A stretch of DNA of 64,000 nucleotides from Psychrobacter sp. DAB_AL43B (GTDB lineage Bacteria > Pseudomonadota > Gammaproteobacteria > Pseudomonadales > Moraxellaceae): positions 2,666,001 to 2,730,000 of the forward strand of contig NZ_LT799838.1 in assembly GCF_900168255.1 (NCBI RefSeq), written 5' to 3'. Below are positions 28,750-38,298 of this stretch, piece after piece; position 1 is the stretch's first letter, and each line of letters opens with the position of its first letter. The notes beneath the pieces were generated by a model. That model was not told the DNA's origin. It worked only from the letters and a program-made list of their open reading frames with translations, and did no database searches. Position numbers and translations under genes: made by a program.

Positions 28750-29376
28750 ATGACAGGTTCATTATTTATTATCACCGCCGCCTCAGGTACGGGCAAGACT
28801 TCACTGGTAAAGCAACTACTGGCCACCACCAATGATTTGACTGTCAGCGTTTCGCACACAACACGCACGCCACGTCCGGGCGAGATTGATGGTCATCATT
28901 ATCATTTTACTGACGTCGATAACTTTGTGACGGCTATTGGTGAAAATAAGTTTTTAGAACACGCTGAAGTATTTGGCAATTACTATGGTACCTCAGAACA
29001 AAGTGTACGCACGCAGTTAGAGGCAGGCGTTGATGTTATCTTAGAGATTGATTGGCAAGGGGCGCTACAAGTCAAAAAGATATTTACCGAAGCGACGATG
29101 GTTTTTATTTTGCCGCCGAGTCTTTCAACGTTACGTCAACGTCTCTCGACGCGTGGGCAAGATACTATGGAAGTGATAGAGCAGCGTCTTGCCGGCGCAG
29201 TGACTGAAATGGCACAGTACGTCAATTTTGATTATGTCATTATCAACGATAGTTTTGAGGTCGCTTTGACTGAGCTAAAAGCCATTATCGTCGCGGATAG
29301 ACAGACCCTTAGTCGTCAACAGCAGCGTTATCATCGCACCATTACCAACTTGCTAAATCCGAAGGTAGAAGAGTAA
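28750..29376 (+). CDS. gmk: Guanylate kinase
   Basis: Gmk phosphorylates GMP to GDP in nucleotide salvage. The 208-residue protein has the P-loop [15 protein letters not shown] (about residues 8-22), the GMP-binding [21 protein letters not shown] and [13 protein letters not shown]. This is normal length for the family. The start is preceded by CTAGGACAG. It begins the plus-strand run gmk-rpoZ-spoT-ridA, conserved in gammaproteobacteria, which links GDP/GTP supply to ppGpp metabolism. Confidence 0.97.
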   Translation: MTGSLFIITAASGTGKTSLVKQLLATTNDLTVSVSHTTRTPRPGEIDGHHYHFTDVDNFVTAIGENKFLEHAEVFGNYYGTSEQSVRTQLEAGVDVILEIDWQGALQVKKIFTEATMVFILPPSLSTLRQRLSTRGQDTMEVIEQRLAGAVTEMAQYVNFDYVIINDSFEVALTELKAIIVADRQTLSRQQQRYHRTITNLLNPKVEE

Positions 29377-29450
29377 TTGGCACGCCGACTATTATTCTGG
29401 GCTCTTTCAGTAACTAGACATAAAAAGCAACTACGCGTATAAGCAAAAAA

Positions 29451-29459
29451 TGCTATAAT
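29451..29459 (+). promoter_or_regulatory. Extended -10 promoter of rpoZ
   Basis: TGCTATAAT (29451-29459) is an extended -10 element with no clear -35, about 90 bases before the rpoZ ATG. Confidence 0.5.
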
Positions 29460-29550
29460 GCCTAGCTATCACCCTTTATATTTTTGATATTATTTTTATT
29501 GAGTGGCGGGCAAGGTCCGTTACTAATAAAAACAACCGAGGTAGCTATTT

Positions 29551-29811
29551 ATGGCACGAGTGACAATTGAAGATTGTTTGGATAATGTTGATAATCGCTT
29601 TGAGCTGGTTTTAGTCGCAAGCAAGCGCGCCCGTCAGCTAGCCAAAGGTATTGCTGAGCCGTTGGTTGACGTCGATAATGACAAACCAACAGTATTGGCA
29701 TTACGCGAAATTGCTGCTGGCAAAATCACCCGCGATATCCTCAACCAGCCTGAGCATAACTTTGCTACTAGCTCAATGGATTTAGCACTATCAGGCGATC
29801 ATAGTTTTTAA
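29551..29811 (+). CDS. rpoZ: RNA polymerase omega subunit
   Basis: Omega assists RNA polymerase assembly and contributes to the ppGpp site on the enzyme. The 86-residue protein has the signature [20 protein letters not shown] and [12 protein letters not shown], with [15 protein letters not shown]. Length is usual (E. coli 91). GAGGTAGC is the SD. A terminator follows, so unlike in E. coli it appears to be transcriptionally separated from spoT. Confidence 0.97.
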   Translation: MARVTIEDCLDNVDNRFELVLVASKRARQLAKGIAEPLVDVDNDKPTVLALREIAAGKITRDILNQPEHNFATSSMDLALSGDHSF

Positions 29812-29900
29812 TAAACCGCCTAGATAAGGTCTATTAGATAAAAAACCTAAAGCGCCTAATGGCTTTATAAAATAAATAGACAGATTGACTGACGATAGAG

Positions 29901-29925
29901 ACCACAGCATAGGCTGTGGTTTTTT
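29901..29925 (+). terminator. Terminator after rpoZ
   Basis: ACCACAGC-ATAG-GCTGTGGT followed by TTTTTT: compact, perfect stem. Confidence 0.9.
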
Positions 29926-30196
29926 GGTTGTAATGATACTGCCTTTACTGTTTTAGTAACCGTTGACCACTTAAAACATACCATTGAGTGAGAATTTCTT
30001 AATTTTTGCAGTGCCTACCCCCTTAGCGGTTGACATTGAAGACGATTTAAGATTAATTAGAGGGTGGTCTATCTATATATATTTTTCTGCTTTTTATAGT
30101 AGCTCAGCATTTATTCAGTCATTATTTACCTTGATAGATTCTTTACCTCAATAAATAATCAGGCAAACAGGTAATGGAAAATAGGATCGTTACTTT
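29926..30196. other. Region between the rpoZ terminator and spoT
   Basis: About 270 bases that should contain the spoT promoter. AT-rich phrases are seen but no well-spaced promoter and no coding frame. Confidence 0.4.
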
Positions 30197-32386
30197 ATGA
30201 GTCAAACCTTGCCTAAACTTAGTCATCCTTTAGTTGATGACGCTCAATACAATCTAGTACGTTCAGTAGGTTATCTCACTGCCGCTGAGCGTCGTGATAT
30301 TATTGATGCCTGCGAGTTCGGTGATATTGCGCATATTAAAGACAAGCGCAAATCGGGAGAGCCTTATATCACCCACCCGATTGCAGTCGCAGAGATATTG
30401 GCCGGCTTTCGCTTAGATCGGGATACAGTCATTGCGGCAATTTTGCATGATACGGTCGAAGATACTGAGGTAAGTGATGAACAAATCGAACAGCGCTATG
30501 GCAAAGTGGTCGCCAGACTGGTCGATGGGGTAACCAAATTAAAGTCGTCGACGCATAATAAACAAGAAAATAAAGCCGCCACCTTTCATAAAATCCTGAC
30601 TGCCACACTCGCTGACCCGCGTGTATTGATTATCAAGCTTGCTGACCGTTTGCATAATATGTCGACACTTGATGCGGTACGCCCTGAAAAACAACGCACC
30701 ACCGCTCAAGAAACACTGGATTTTTATGTGCCCTTTGCACGGCTAATGGGTCTCAATGACATTGCCGATTATATCGAAGTGCTTTGTTATCGCAACCTTG
30801 ATTCTGAGATGTATAATAAAATCTCTGATAAGCTGCTACAACACGGGCTTGGACGTAATTTTCAAAGAGAAGCCATTCATGGTTATCTGACTATTGTATT
30901 AAACAATTTAGGTCTTGGTGGTGGACACGTTAAGGTTTTGGACAATCGCGTGGTTATCTATCGGCAGTTTTTCCGAAATCGCGGTGAGATTAATGCCTTG
31001 CTACGCCATTATGCTTTTGAGATTGTGCTAGATAATATCGAAGCATGTGATAAGTTGGCTTATTATCTGATTAAAAAATACCAGATAGATGACAGGCATA
31101 TTGAAGATAATATCCGTAGACCCTTACCTGGTGGTAATCAATCGCTTACCCTTATCTATGAGCGTGATAATGATTTTGTTAAAGTCACTATTTTGACCAA
31201 GCAAATGCAGAATGCGGCAAGGCTCGGCGTCATTGGCGCTGAACACGCCTCTGATGTTAGCCAATCAGTCATTCAAGCATCATTGCGCAATATGAAAGAT
31301 TTGGTCGATGAAGACTGTTTAAACGCAGGCAATCCTGATTTTGCTGCTGCGGTTTCTACCATTAACGAACTGATGGACTATCTGCACTCCAGCAAAATCA
31401 TTTGTTATAGTCCGCAAGGGCGCGCTTATGAGTTACCGCAAGGGGCAACCGCGCTAGATTTTGCCTATGCGGTTGGACCTATGATTGGTAATGTCGCCGT
31501 TGGTGCTAATATCGATAACAAACCTGCTAAGCTTGGTACCGTCGTCAAAAATGGACAGTTGGTTGAAATCGAAGTAAACAGTCACTCTGAACCAAAAGCT
31601 GAATGGCTTGGCTTTGTAGTAACTAATAAAGCTCGTGAAGAGATTTTGCGCTGGTTCAAAGATTTATCTGCTGCTGATAAGCAACATCATGGCATGCAAG
31701 CATTAGATCGCGCGCTAAAAACCTATCAAAAAAGCTTGGATGACTTAACCGATAGTGATTGGAAGAATCTAACGGAATGGCGCGGACTGACAGAAAAAGA
31801 GGCGCTATTTGAGCAGATAAGCTCTGGTACGCTATTGCCGCAACTGGTGGTAACGCGTTTATTTAGCGATGAAGTTAGCGATATACAATCGCAAGAACGT
31901 ATCGATGATATGACACAACCACAGCAGCTGATCGTTAATGCCTCAGGCGTTGAGCTTGATTTTGCCAATTGTTGTCACCCTATTTATGGCGATCCTATCG
32001 TTGGCCATTTATCCCGTCATGGTCTGGTCGTACATCGGCATAAGTGCTTCTCGCTTGACGAGATTCGTAAAGACAATCCCTATCAAGTTATCCAACTGCG
32101 CTGGCGCAATGATAAAGCCATAAAACAAAGTGATTCAGAAGATCACGGTAACAAAATTCGTTTTCCCGCTTACTTAAGACTGTCTGTGGCGCTGAGTGAT
32201 GAGCAAATCAGTAAAGTTATTTATCATCTGCGGCAGTTAAATATAGGCGTTGAAAAAGTCGACGTGCGTAGCAGCGATACCATCATCCATATTGTGGTTC
32301 GTAGTCGCAATCACTTAGCCCAAGGTATTCGCGAACTACGCTCGTTACTTGGTTTCCCAAATATCATGCGCTTATATCAGCTATAA
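30197..32386 (+). CDS. spoT: SpoT, (p)ppGpp hydrolase with apparently inactive synthetase domain
   Basis: The 729-residue RelA/SpoT homologue has the full domain order. The HD hydrolase is intact, with HDTVEDT at residues 84-90 and LADRLHNM at 148-155. A synthetase-fold region (about 240-345), a TGS domain (about 400-465) and a C-terminal ACT domain (about 650-729) follow. In the synthetase region the usual catalytic phrases are lost: LRHYAFEIVLDN (269-280) stands where YDLxAxRV is expected, VKVTILT (328-334) where VEVQIRT is expected, and the YQSLHT loop has become NQSLTL. It should therefore degrade but not make (p)ppGpp, as reported for Moraxellaceae SpoT. SD is weak. Confidence 0.93.
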   Translation: MSQTLPKLSHPLVDDAQYNLVRSVGYLTAAERRDIIDACEFGDIAHIKDKRKSGEPYITHPIAVAEILAGFRLDRDTVIAAILHDTVEDTEVSDEQIEQRYGKVVARLVDGVTKLKSSTHNKQENKAATFHKILTATLADPRVLIIKLADRLHNMSTLDAVRPEKQRTTAQETLDFYVPFARLMGLNDIADYIEVLCYRNLDSEMYNKISDKLLQHGLGRNFQREAIHGYLTIVLNNLGLGGGHVKVLDNRVVIYRQFFRNRGEINALLRHYAFEIVLDNIEACDKLAYYLIKKYQIDDRHIEDNIRRPLPGGNQSLTLIYERDNDFVKVTILTKQMQNAARLGVIGAEHASDVSQSVIQASLRNMKDLVDEDCLNAGNPDFAAAVSTINELMDYLHSSKIICYSPQGRAYELPQGATALDFAYAVGPMIGNVAVGANIDNKPAKLGTVVKNGQLVEIEVNSHSEPKAEWLGFVVTNKAREEILRWFKDLSAADKQHHGMQALDRALKTYQKSLDDLTDSDWKNLTEWRGLTEKEALFEQISSGTLLPQLVVTRLFSDEVSDIQSQERIDDMTQPQQLIVNASGVELDFANCCHPIYGDPIVGHLSRHGLVVHRHKCFSLDEIRKDNPYQVIQLRWRNDKAIKQSDSEDHGNKIRFPAYLRLSVALSDEQISKVIYHLRQLNIGVEKVDVRSSDTIIHIVVRSRNHLAQGIRELRSLLGFPNIMRLYQL

Positions 32387-32552
32387 ATACCTTTATAAAA
32401 ATAACTGTTAAAACCTATGTCTTTTAAGTCGCCTCTTAAAGCATATATCATTTCGAACTTTAGAAAATTTCAATCGTGCTAAACGCTTCTATCAATATCT
32501 TGGCAAGTAGCTTTAGTACATTAAACACCCAAAAATATGATAAGGATAGATT

Positions 32553-32933
32553 ATGACCCGTCAAACCATCCAAACTGATAAAGCACCTGCAGCCGTTGGT
32601 ACTTACTCGCAAGCGGTAAAAGTTGGCAATACTGTTTATATTTCAGGTCAGTTAGGTTTTGATCCTAAAACCATGGAGCTAAAAGAAGGTTTTGATGCGC
32701 AAGCGAAGCAAGTATTTGAAAACATCAAAGCTATCTGTGAAGCAGCTGGTGGCAGCTTAAATGACGTGGTCAAATTTAATGTATCGTTAACCGATTTAAA
32801 TGATTTTGCGGCATTAAATGAAGTATTCATGGCCAATTTGACCGAACCCTATCCAGCCCGTGCAGCCGTCCAAGTAGCGGCATTACCTAAAGGTGGCGTG
32901 GTCGAAATTGAGTCTATTTTATATATTGAATAA
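32553..32933 (+). CDS. ridA: RidA family enamine/imine deaminase
   Basis: RidA hydrolyses reactive 2-aminoacrylate-type intermediates released by PLP enzymes. The 126-residue protein has the family pattern: TDKAPAAVGTYSQAVKVGNT, YISGQLGFDP, NIKAICEAAGG and the signature AALNEVFMANLTEPYPARAAVQV with the substrate-binding Arg. Length is usual. It has SD AAGGATAG and follows spoT by 166 bases, an order also found in Pseudomonas. Confidence 0.95.
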   Translation: MTRQTIQTDKAPAAVGTYSQAVKVGNTVYISGQLGFDPKTMELKEGFDAQAKQVFENIKAICEAAGGSLNDVVKFNVSLTDLNDFAALNEVFMANLTEPYPARAAVQVAALPKGGVVEIESILYIE

Positions 32934-33068
32934 GTCTGATATTCAATCTTGCTTAAATAATAGTATTTTATATTGAACCATCATAAGCTTAGCCTCATGC
33001 TAAGCTTATTCGTCTCTCCCTCTTTATTTTCATTTCACATTAACCCAATCAAACTGCGAAGCCTTTTT

Positions 33069-35378
33069 ATGTTGGTACAAGTTGCTCTACCCGTGCCCCT
33101 TTATCGGGTGTTTGACTATAGCCTACCGGCAGATATAAGTACTTTGCCAAATGCTTCGCCAAACAATAGCTCAACACAAATACCGCAAATTGGCAGTCGT
33201 GTTGAAGTGTCATTTGGTCGTCAAACCTTAATCGGTATTGTAGTTGCTCATATTGCTCAAACTGATAGCAGCGTACCCATCAAGAAGCTTAAACCTATTA
33301 ATAAATGCTTAGATGCTGAAGCTATTTTAGATGACAGCATGTTCAAGCTCGCCTATTGGCTGGCACGTTATTATCATTACCCCCTTGGTGAGGTCTTGGC
33401 AGTCATCTTGCCTACTTTGGTTCGTCAAGGTAAACCGCTAGATTTGCTCATTACCCACTGGCGCATTTTGCCACATATCACTGATGACGATTTTCGTGCC
33501 AATGCAAAAAAGCAAAAGCAGCAATTTGATATGCTAAAGCTACATGGTGAGCACGGCGCGAGTGAGGACACACTGTTACTAGAAGGTATGGAGCGAGCCT
33601 TTTTAAAAACACTGGAAGAAAAAGAACTCATTGAGCGCTATATTGAACCAAAACAAGCAGCCACTCCTGTCAAATTGGCAAAAATGCCGCTTGATCTCAA
33701 TGATGAGCAACAGCTTGCCGTTGCTGCGATTGTTGCTGCGCATGAAGCCAAACGCTACACAGGCTTTTTATTAAATGGTATTACTGGTAGTGGCAAGACT
33801 GAGGTCTATCTACAAGCCATGCAAGCAGTATTAGAAGCTGGCAAGCAAGTACTTATTTTAGTGCCTGAGATTGGGTTAACACCGCAGACGCGCGCGCGTT
33901 TTGCCAGTCGCTTTGCTGCGCATATCGTCTTGCTACATTCAGGTATGAATAACACTCATCGCTTACAAGGATGGCAAGATTGCCGCACTGGTCATGCACA
34001 AATCATCATCGGTACGCGCTCAGCCGTACTATATCCGTTCGCAGATTTAGGGCTCATCGTCGTTGATGAGGCGCATGATGGCTCTTATAAGCAGCAGGAT
34101 ACACTGCGTTATCATGCCGCTGACGTCGCCCTATATCGTGGACTGCAAGCCAAAATTCCCGTCGTCCTTGGTACTGCTACCCCTTCTCTTGAGCATCTAA
34201 AATTGGTCGATGAAGCCAAGCTGGTGGAATGCCTATTGCTGACTCGTCCTGGCAATGCTAAACCTGCGCCCATGCAGCTCATCGATGCACGCCTGCAAAG
34301 TACCCACCAACAAACGCAAGATGATGGCGCACGCTATGATACCGGACTGACGGATGCGTTAATCGGTGCAATACGGCAAACGCTAGAGGCTGGTGATCAG
34401 GTATTGATATTCTTAAACCGTCGCGGCTATGCCCCTGTTTTATTATGCGAGGCTTGTGGTTGGCAGGCAGATTGTCCGCGTTGTGATGCGCATTTAACCG
34501 TTCATTATAATAGCCAAGCTCAGCGTAGCCATTACTCTAGCAACTCTTATTTAAAATGCCACCATTGCGACTGGCAAGCTTATATTCCAACTGTATGCCC
34601 TGATTGCGCGAGCCAAAATCTAGATGCCAAAGGAATGGGCACAACAAGGCTAAGCGAAAATCTGCACGCTATCTTTGCTAATCCGCAAACCAGTAAAGCG
34701 CTTTATCCCATTATTCAAATCGATCGCGATACTACAAGGCGTAAAGACAGCTGGGAAAATATTTATCAGCGTATCAATGAAGGTAAACCTGCCATATTGG
34801 TCGGTACGCAAATGGTTGCCAAAGGTCATCATTTTCCCAATGTCACGCTCGTTTGCTTACCTAATGCCGATCGCGGCTTTTTATCCGCAGACTTTCGCTC
34901 GCCAGAGCATACCGCGCAATTGATGATTCAAGTAGCAGGGCGTGCAGGACGCGGTGATAAAGCAGGACGTGTATTGATTCAAACGCTGCAACCAGACAAT
35001 GAATTATTATTGAAATTGGTGAAAGGTGGATACTTGTCATTTGCTCGCGAATTGCTACAAGAGCGTAAGATGATGGGGTTACCTCCTCATAGTCATGCCG
35101 CGCTGATACGCTGTGAAGGTAAAACCATTGCTGCCACCACGCAAGCGCTCAAAGATGCAATTGCCAATTTACCAAACGCGCATAATCTGGCTGTACTGGG
35201 TCCTATCGATGCACCGATGAGTAAAAAGAACAGCCGCTATCATTCGCAGCTGTTGCTTTTAGCCAAAGATCGACGACAATTACACCATATATTGAGCCAG
35301 TGGTGGCAACCTGTACTCGCTCTGCCAAGCGCGAAATATCTTAAGCTTACTTTAGACATCGATCCTGTGGGCTGGTAG
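33069..35378 (+). CDS. priA: Primosomal protein N' (replication restart helicase PriA)
   Basis: PriA recognises stalled forks and reloads the replisome. From ATG 33069 the product is 769 residues (family 730-750). It starts with the DNA-binding domain VQVALPVPLYRVFDYSLP. The helicase follows with Walker A NGITGSGKTEVYLQ (about 232-245), DEAHD, GTATPSLE and a zinc-binding region with cysteine pairs (LCEACGWQADCPRCD; CHHCDWQ; VCPDCASQ). Helicase C motifs GTQMVAKGHHFPNVTL and QVAGRAGRG are seen. A TTG 96 bases upstream opens a longer frame without SD and was rejected. Confidence 0.96.
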   Translation: MLVQVALPVPLYRVFDYSLPADISTLPNASPNNSSTQIPQIGSRVEVSFGRQTLIGIVVAHIAQTDSSVPIKKLKPINKCLDAEAILDDSMFKLAYWLARYYHYPLGEVLAVILPTLVRQGKPLDLLITHWRILPHITDDDFRANAKKQKQQFDMLKLHGEHGASEDTLLLEGMERAFLKTLEEKELIERYIEPKQAATPVKLAKMPLDLNDEQQLAVAAIVAAHEAKRYTGFLLNGITGSGKTEVYLQAMQAVLEAGKQVLILVPEIGLTPQTRARFASRFAAHIVLLHSGMNNTHRLQGWQDCRTGHAQIIIGTRSAVLYPFADLGLIVVDEAHDGSYKQQDTLRYHAADVALYRGLQAKIPVVLGTATPSLEHLKLVDEAKLVECLLLTRPGNAKPAPMQLIDARLQSTHQQTQDDGARYDTGLTDALIGAIRQTLEAGDQVLIFLNRRGYAPVLLCEACGWQADCPRCDAHLTVHYNSQAQRSHYSSNSYLKCHHCDWQAYIPTVCPDCASQNLDAKGMGTTRLSENLHAIFANPQTSKALYPIIQIDRDTTRRKDSWENIYQRINEGKPAILVGTQMVAKGHHFPNVTLVCLPNADRGFLSADFRSPEHTAQLMIQVAGRAGRGDKAGRVLIQTLQPDNELLLKLVKGGYLSFARELLQERKMMGLPPHSHAALIRCEGKTIAATTQALKDAIANLPNAHNLAVLGPIDAPMSKKNSRYHSQLLLLAKDRRQLHHILSQWWQPVLALPSAKYLKLTLDIDPVGW

Positions 35379-35620
35379 TTAAAAATTGCAAATTATTATC
35401 AGTATCATAAATTGATATTAGAAAAACACTTTTATAGTATATTTTTTTATTTCAAATGAACGATGCCGCTATTATTTTTACTTCGTTATTACAGCTTCTA
35501 ATATTGGACTATGGTAAATTCATAATAGTAACTTGGTTATTATAATCCAAAATCTACCGCTACTCTGTATAGAGCAAATCTTGATCATTAAACCCACTGT
35601 CAGCAAAATTGAGTGTTGTT

Positions 35621-36790
35621 ATGAATCCAAACCGTCCAGAACCTGAAAAAAATGGTCATTCTCATCAGAGTATTTCGGCTGATACGCATGAACACGTTCA
35701 GGAAAGTGAGGAAAGTAATTACACTGATGATAATCAAGACAATCACGATCATGATGAACATCTAGAGCAAACAGTCGCACCGCGAGATACGAAGGGCTAT
35801 CAGCGCACGTTATTATTTAGTTTTGTTATTATTACTGGCTATATGTTTGTTGAGGCAATCGGTGGCTGGCTTACTGGCAGTTTAGCGCTATTGTCCGATG
35901 CCGGTCACATGTTAAGTGATGCGATAGCACTTGGCGCAACCTTAATGGCATTCAAAATTGGGGAAAAAGCAGCCACTCATCAAAAGACCTTTGGCTATAA
36001 ACGTTTTGAGATTTTAGTCGCGTCGGTCAATGGTGCTACGCTTGTCATTATTGCCCTAATGATTTTTTATGAGGCCATTAAACGCTTTAATTCACCGCCT
36101 GAAATTGCTACTCAAGGTATGCTGATCGTCGCCACTATCGGTATGCTGGTCAATATTTTGGTTGCATGGCTTATGCACCGAGGTAGCCGTAGTGGCGATG
36201 GACATGGACACAGTCATGATTCAAATGACTCCACAACTTCGGACTCTAAAGCACCTGTTAACCTCAATATGCAAAGTGCTTATTTGCATGTATTGAGTGA
36301 TTTAATGGGTTCAGTTGCTGCCATTATCGCTGCGCTATTGATGATGAGCTTTGGCTGGGTGTGGGCAGATGCGGCAGCGTCAGTAATTGTTGCCATACTA
36401 ATTTTGTTTAGTGGTTACCGTGTCGTGCGTGATTCCGTACATATCTTAATGGAAGGCACACCAGAAGGCATATCCCTAGTGAATGTTGAAGAAAAACTGG
36501 TTGCCCATCCGCAGGTGCAAAAAGTACATGACCTACACGTTTGGAGTATTACCAGTGGTCTAAATGCCTTATCTTGTCATGTGGTCGTCGATGGTGAAAT
36601 GAGCATTCGTGAATCCAGTATATTGATTGGCAATCTAGAACAAAGCTTACTTGAGCTCGACATCCATCATGCCACTATTCAGGTTGAAAGCTCATCACAT
36701 CCGCAAACCAAGACACATAGCGATGCCCTCGTCTGTAATATCTCAGAGCAAGCTGTTGAGGGCAATAGCCATATTGGTCACAACCATTAA
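35621..36790 (+). CDS. Cation diffusion facilitator, zinc-type exporter
   Basis: A 389-residue CDF (SLC30-type) proton antiporter that should export Zn2+ and similar ions from the cytoplasm. The N-terminus is His/Asp-rich (NQDNHDHDEHLEQ). Six transmembrane helices include the metal-site segments SLALLSDAGHMLSDA (HxxxD) and HVLSDLMGSVAAI (HxxxD). A His-rich loop (GDGHGHSHDSND) lies between helices IV and V, and a cytoplasmic domain has VQKVHDLHVWSITSG. It is similar to ZitB/CzcD. ATG 35621 is preferred to TTG 35609. No metal regulator gene is adjacent. Confidence 0.9.
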   Translation: MNPNRPEPEKNGHSHQSISADTHEHVQESEESNYTDDNQDNHDHDEHLEQTVAPRDTKGYQRTLLFSFVIITGYMFVEAIGGWLTGSLALLSDAGHMLSDAIALGATLMAFKIGEKAATHQKTFGYKRFEILVASVNGATLVIIALMIFYEAIKRFNSPPEIATQGMLIVATIGMLVNILVAWLMHRGSRSGDGHGHSHDSNDSTTSDSKAPVNLNMQSAYLHVLSDLMGSVAAIIAALLMMSFGWVWADAAASVIVAILILFSGYRVVRDSVHILMEGTPEGISLVNVEEKLVAHPQVQKVHDLHVWSITSGLNALSCHVVVDGEMSIRESSILIGNLEQSLLELDIHHATIQVESSSHPQTKTHSDALVCNISEQAVEGNSHIGHNH

Positions 36791-36962
36791 AAACAGCATG
36801 TTATAAATAAAATAGGTGTCATCAATCAGTAGCGACATCTAATCGAATCATAGGATGAATGCACTTTAAAAACGATACAGTGCTATTGGCTATAAATCTT
36901 TTGCAGCCTCTGTCACACCTGCGAACAGCAAGCAAAAATAATTTATAACCAATAGCGCGTTA

Positions 36963-37277
36963 TTATAAGCGCTTCTCTTTTGTTTTGAACTGACTATACA
37001 AATAACGCAGTATGAGCCAAATTAACCATACTGCTGTCACTATCCAAATAGCTAGCCCTGCCACTAACAGTGTTATTCGAATCCAAAAATCCAATGCGCC
37101 GTCCATGATATGCGGTAAATAAGCGGGTCCCATGTTTGATGCCATTACTAACCAAAGCCCAACGGTAACTGCTATTCCTGCACAGACAATTCTTAATATT
37201 ATATTGCCAATACCTTTTAATAAAGCGCGCCACTTATGATGATTGGACGTATTTGGTGAGTGATTATTTATCGACAA
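36963..37277 (-). CDS. Small membrane protein, unknown
   Basis: A 104-residue protein with a polar His/Asn-rich N-terminus and two to three hydrophobic segments (IILRIVCAGIAVTVGLWLVM; ITLLVAGLAIWIVTAVWLIWLIL), and a basic C-terminus (FKTKEKRL). The frame opens with TTG at 37277 preceded by AAGGA about ten bases upstream. It lies alone between convergent and divergent neighbours. No family recognised. Confidence 0.45.
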   Translation of the reverse strand: MSINNHSPNTSNHHKWRALLKGIGNIILRIVCAGIAVTVGLWLVMASNMGPAYLPHIMDGALDFWIRITLLVAGLAIWIVTAVWLIWLILRYLYSQFKTKEKRL

Positions 37278-37516
37278 TTAGTCTCTATCCTTGCGTTATT
37301 CTTTATATTTAGTATTACATGGTCGCTTAAAAATAAGCAGTTATGAATAGATAAAGCATGTTTATTTCAAATAAGCTTATATTCTGCTGATTTCTAGCAT
37401 TGTAATAGCATGTTAAAAATGATGGGAAATTTAGACTCGCGGTCATATCTTTAATATAAATTCTGTATACTTAAAACTGTACCGCCCAATTTGTAACTAA
37501 TGGATGACCTTCTGCC

Positions 37517-38221
37517 ATGTCTAGACGTTCAGCGCCTTTTGTCGCCCCCGATTATATCGACGATCCTATTTCAAAAGATGGCAAAAAACACGCCAAAGTT
37601 TTGCTATCAACGCTGCAAGAAGATATTGCGAGCTTTCGAGATGAACAGTTCCCGCCTGATATTTTACGTCAAGTTCGTGATATGCCTATTTATGAAGGTA
37701 ATTTAGCAGAAGTCCAAGCATACCAGCAACGTTGGCACAATCTACTTGAACGTGCGATGGCGTTTTACCCCGCTGCCAATTTAGCACCTGACTATCTACC
37801 GTTGCCCGCCAGCCTTGAAATACCACAGTTTATCTATCATGTTCAAAGGCTCCATTTGACCAAGACCCGAGCTAAGGAATCCAAAAGCTTCGGCTCGGTC
37901 GGTGCGCTCACCGATAAATGCGGTGATTATAGTGCTGATGACATTGAGCGTATGACAGTAGCGTTTGATAATGATGAGGAAGCGCGTTTAGTCGCCCACC
38001 GTGAGTTTATTGACTTACGCGCTTATGTATTTTGCCGTGATAATAAGGGCGAGATGCTAGAGCCTGAACGGGTACGTTTTTATCGAACGGGCCTCATCGT
38101 TCACGCCCTACCCGATTTTAAAATCGTAGACAGTCGCCAGACACCACGTAAGCGCCGTAACGATGCTTATAGTAATCCGCTGGCAGATAATGGCGTATGG
38201 AAGATTTATCGTAAAAAATAA
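37517..38221 (+). CDS. Hypothetical soluble protein
   Basis: A 234-residue cytoplasmic-looking protein with no signal peptide, membrane segment or recognised domain. The first part is acidic/amphipathic (DDPISKDGKKHAKVLLSTLQ; QFPPDILRQVRDMPIYEGN). The middle contains ERVRFYRTGLIVHALPDF, and the end is basic (SRQTPRKRRNDAYS, then DNGVWKIYRKK). Conservation cannot be judged here. It precedes the Kef-type antiporter gene by 77 bases on the same strand and may be co-transcribed with it. Confidence 0.55.
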   Translation: MSRRSAPFVAPDYIDDPISKDGKKHAKVLLSTLQEDIASFRDEQFPPDILRQVRDMPIYEGNLAEVQAYQQRWHNLLERAMAFYPAANLAPDYLPLPASLEIPQFIYHVQRLHLTKTRAKESKSFGSVGALTDKCGDYSADDIERMTVAFDNDEEARLVAHREFIDLRAYVFCRDNKGEMLEPERVRFYRTGLIVHALPDFKIVDSRQTPRKRRNDAYSNPLADNGVWKIYRKK

Positions 38222-38298
38222 ACTATACTAAAATCGTTTTTATTATTATCGTAATCTTGCTTTACTGCTTATTTTATCGTTCTTGCTAAGGAGTCCAG

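Noticed and set aside
32973..33068. TTG start giving a PriA 32 residues longer
   Set aside because: The added segment is not PriA-like and has no SD; MLVQVALPVPLYRVFDYSLP at 33069 is the usual N-terminus.
35522..35544. Zur-type operator before the CDF exporter gene
   Set aside because: An imperfect inverted repeat (ATAATAGTAAC / GTTATTATAAT) is present, but it does not fit the Zur consensus, and AT-rich dyads are common here.
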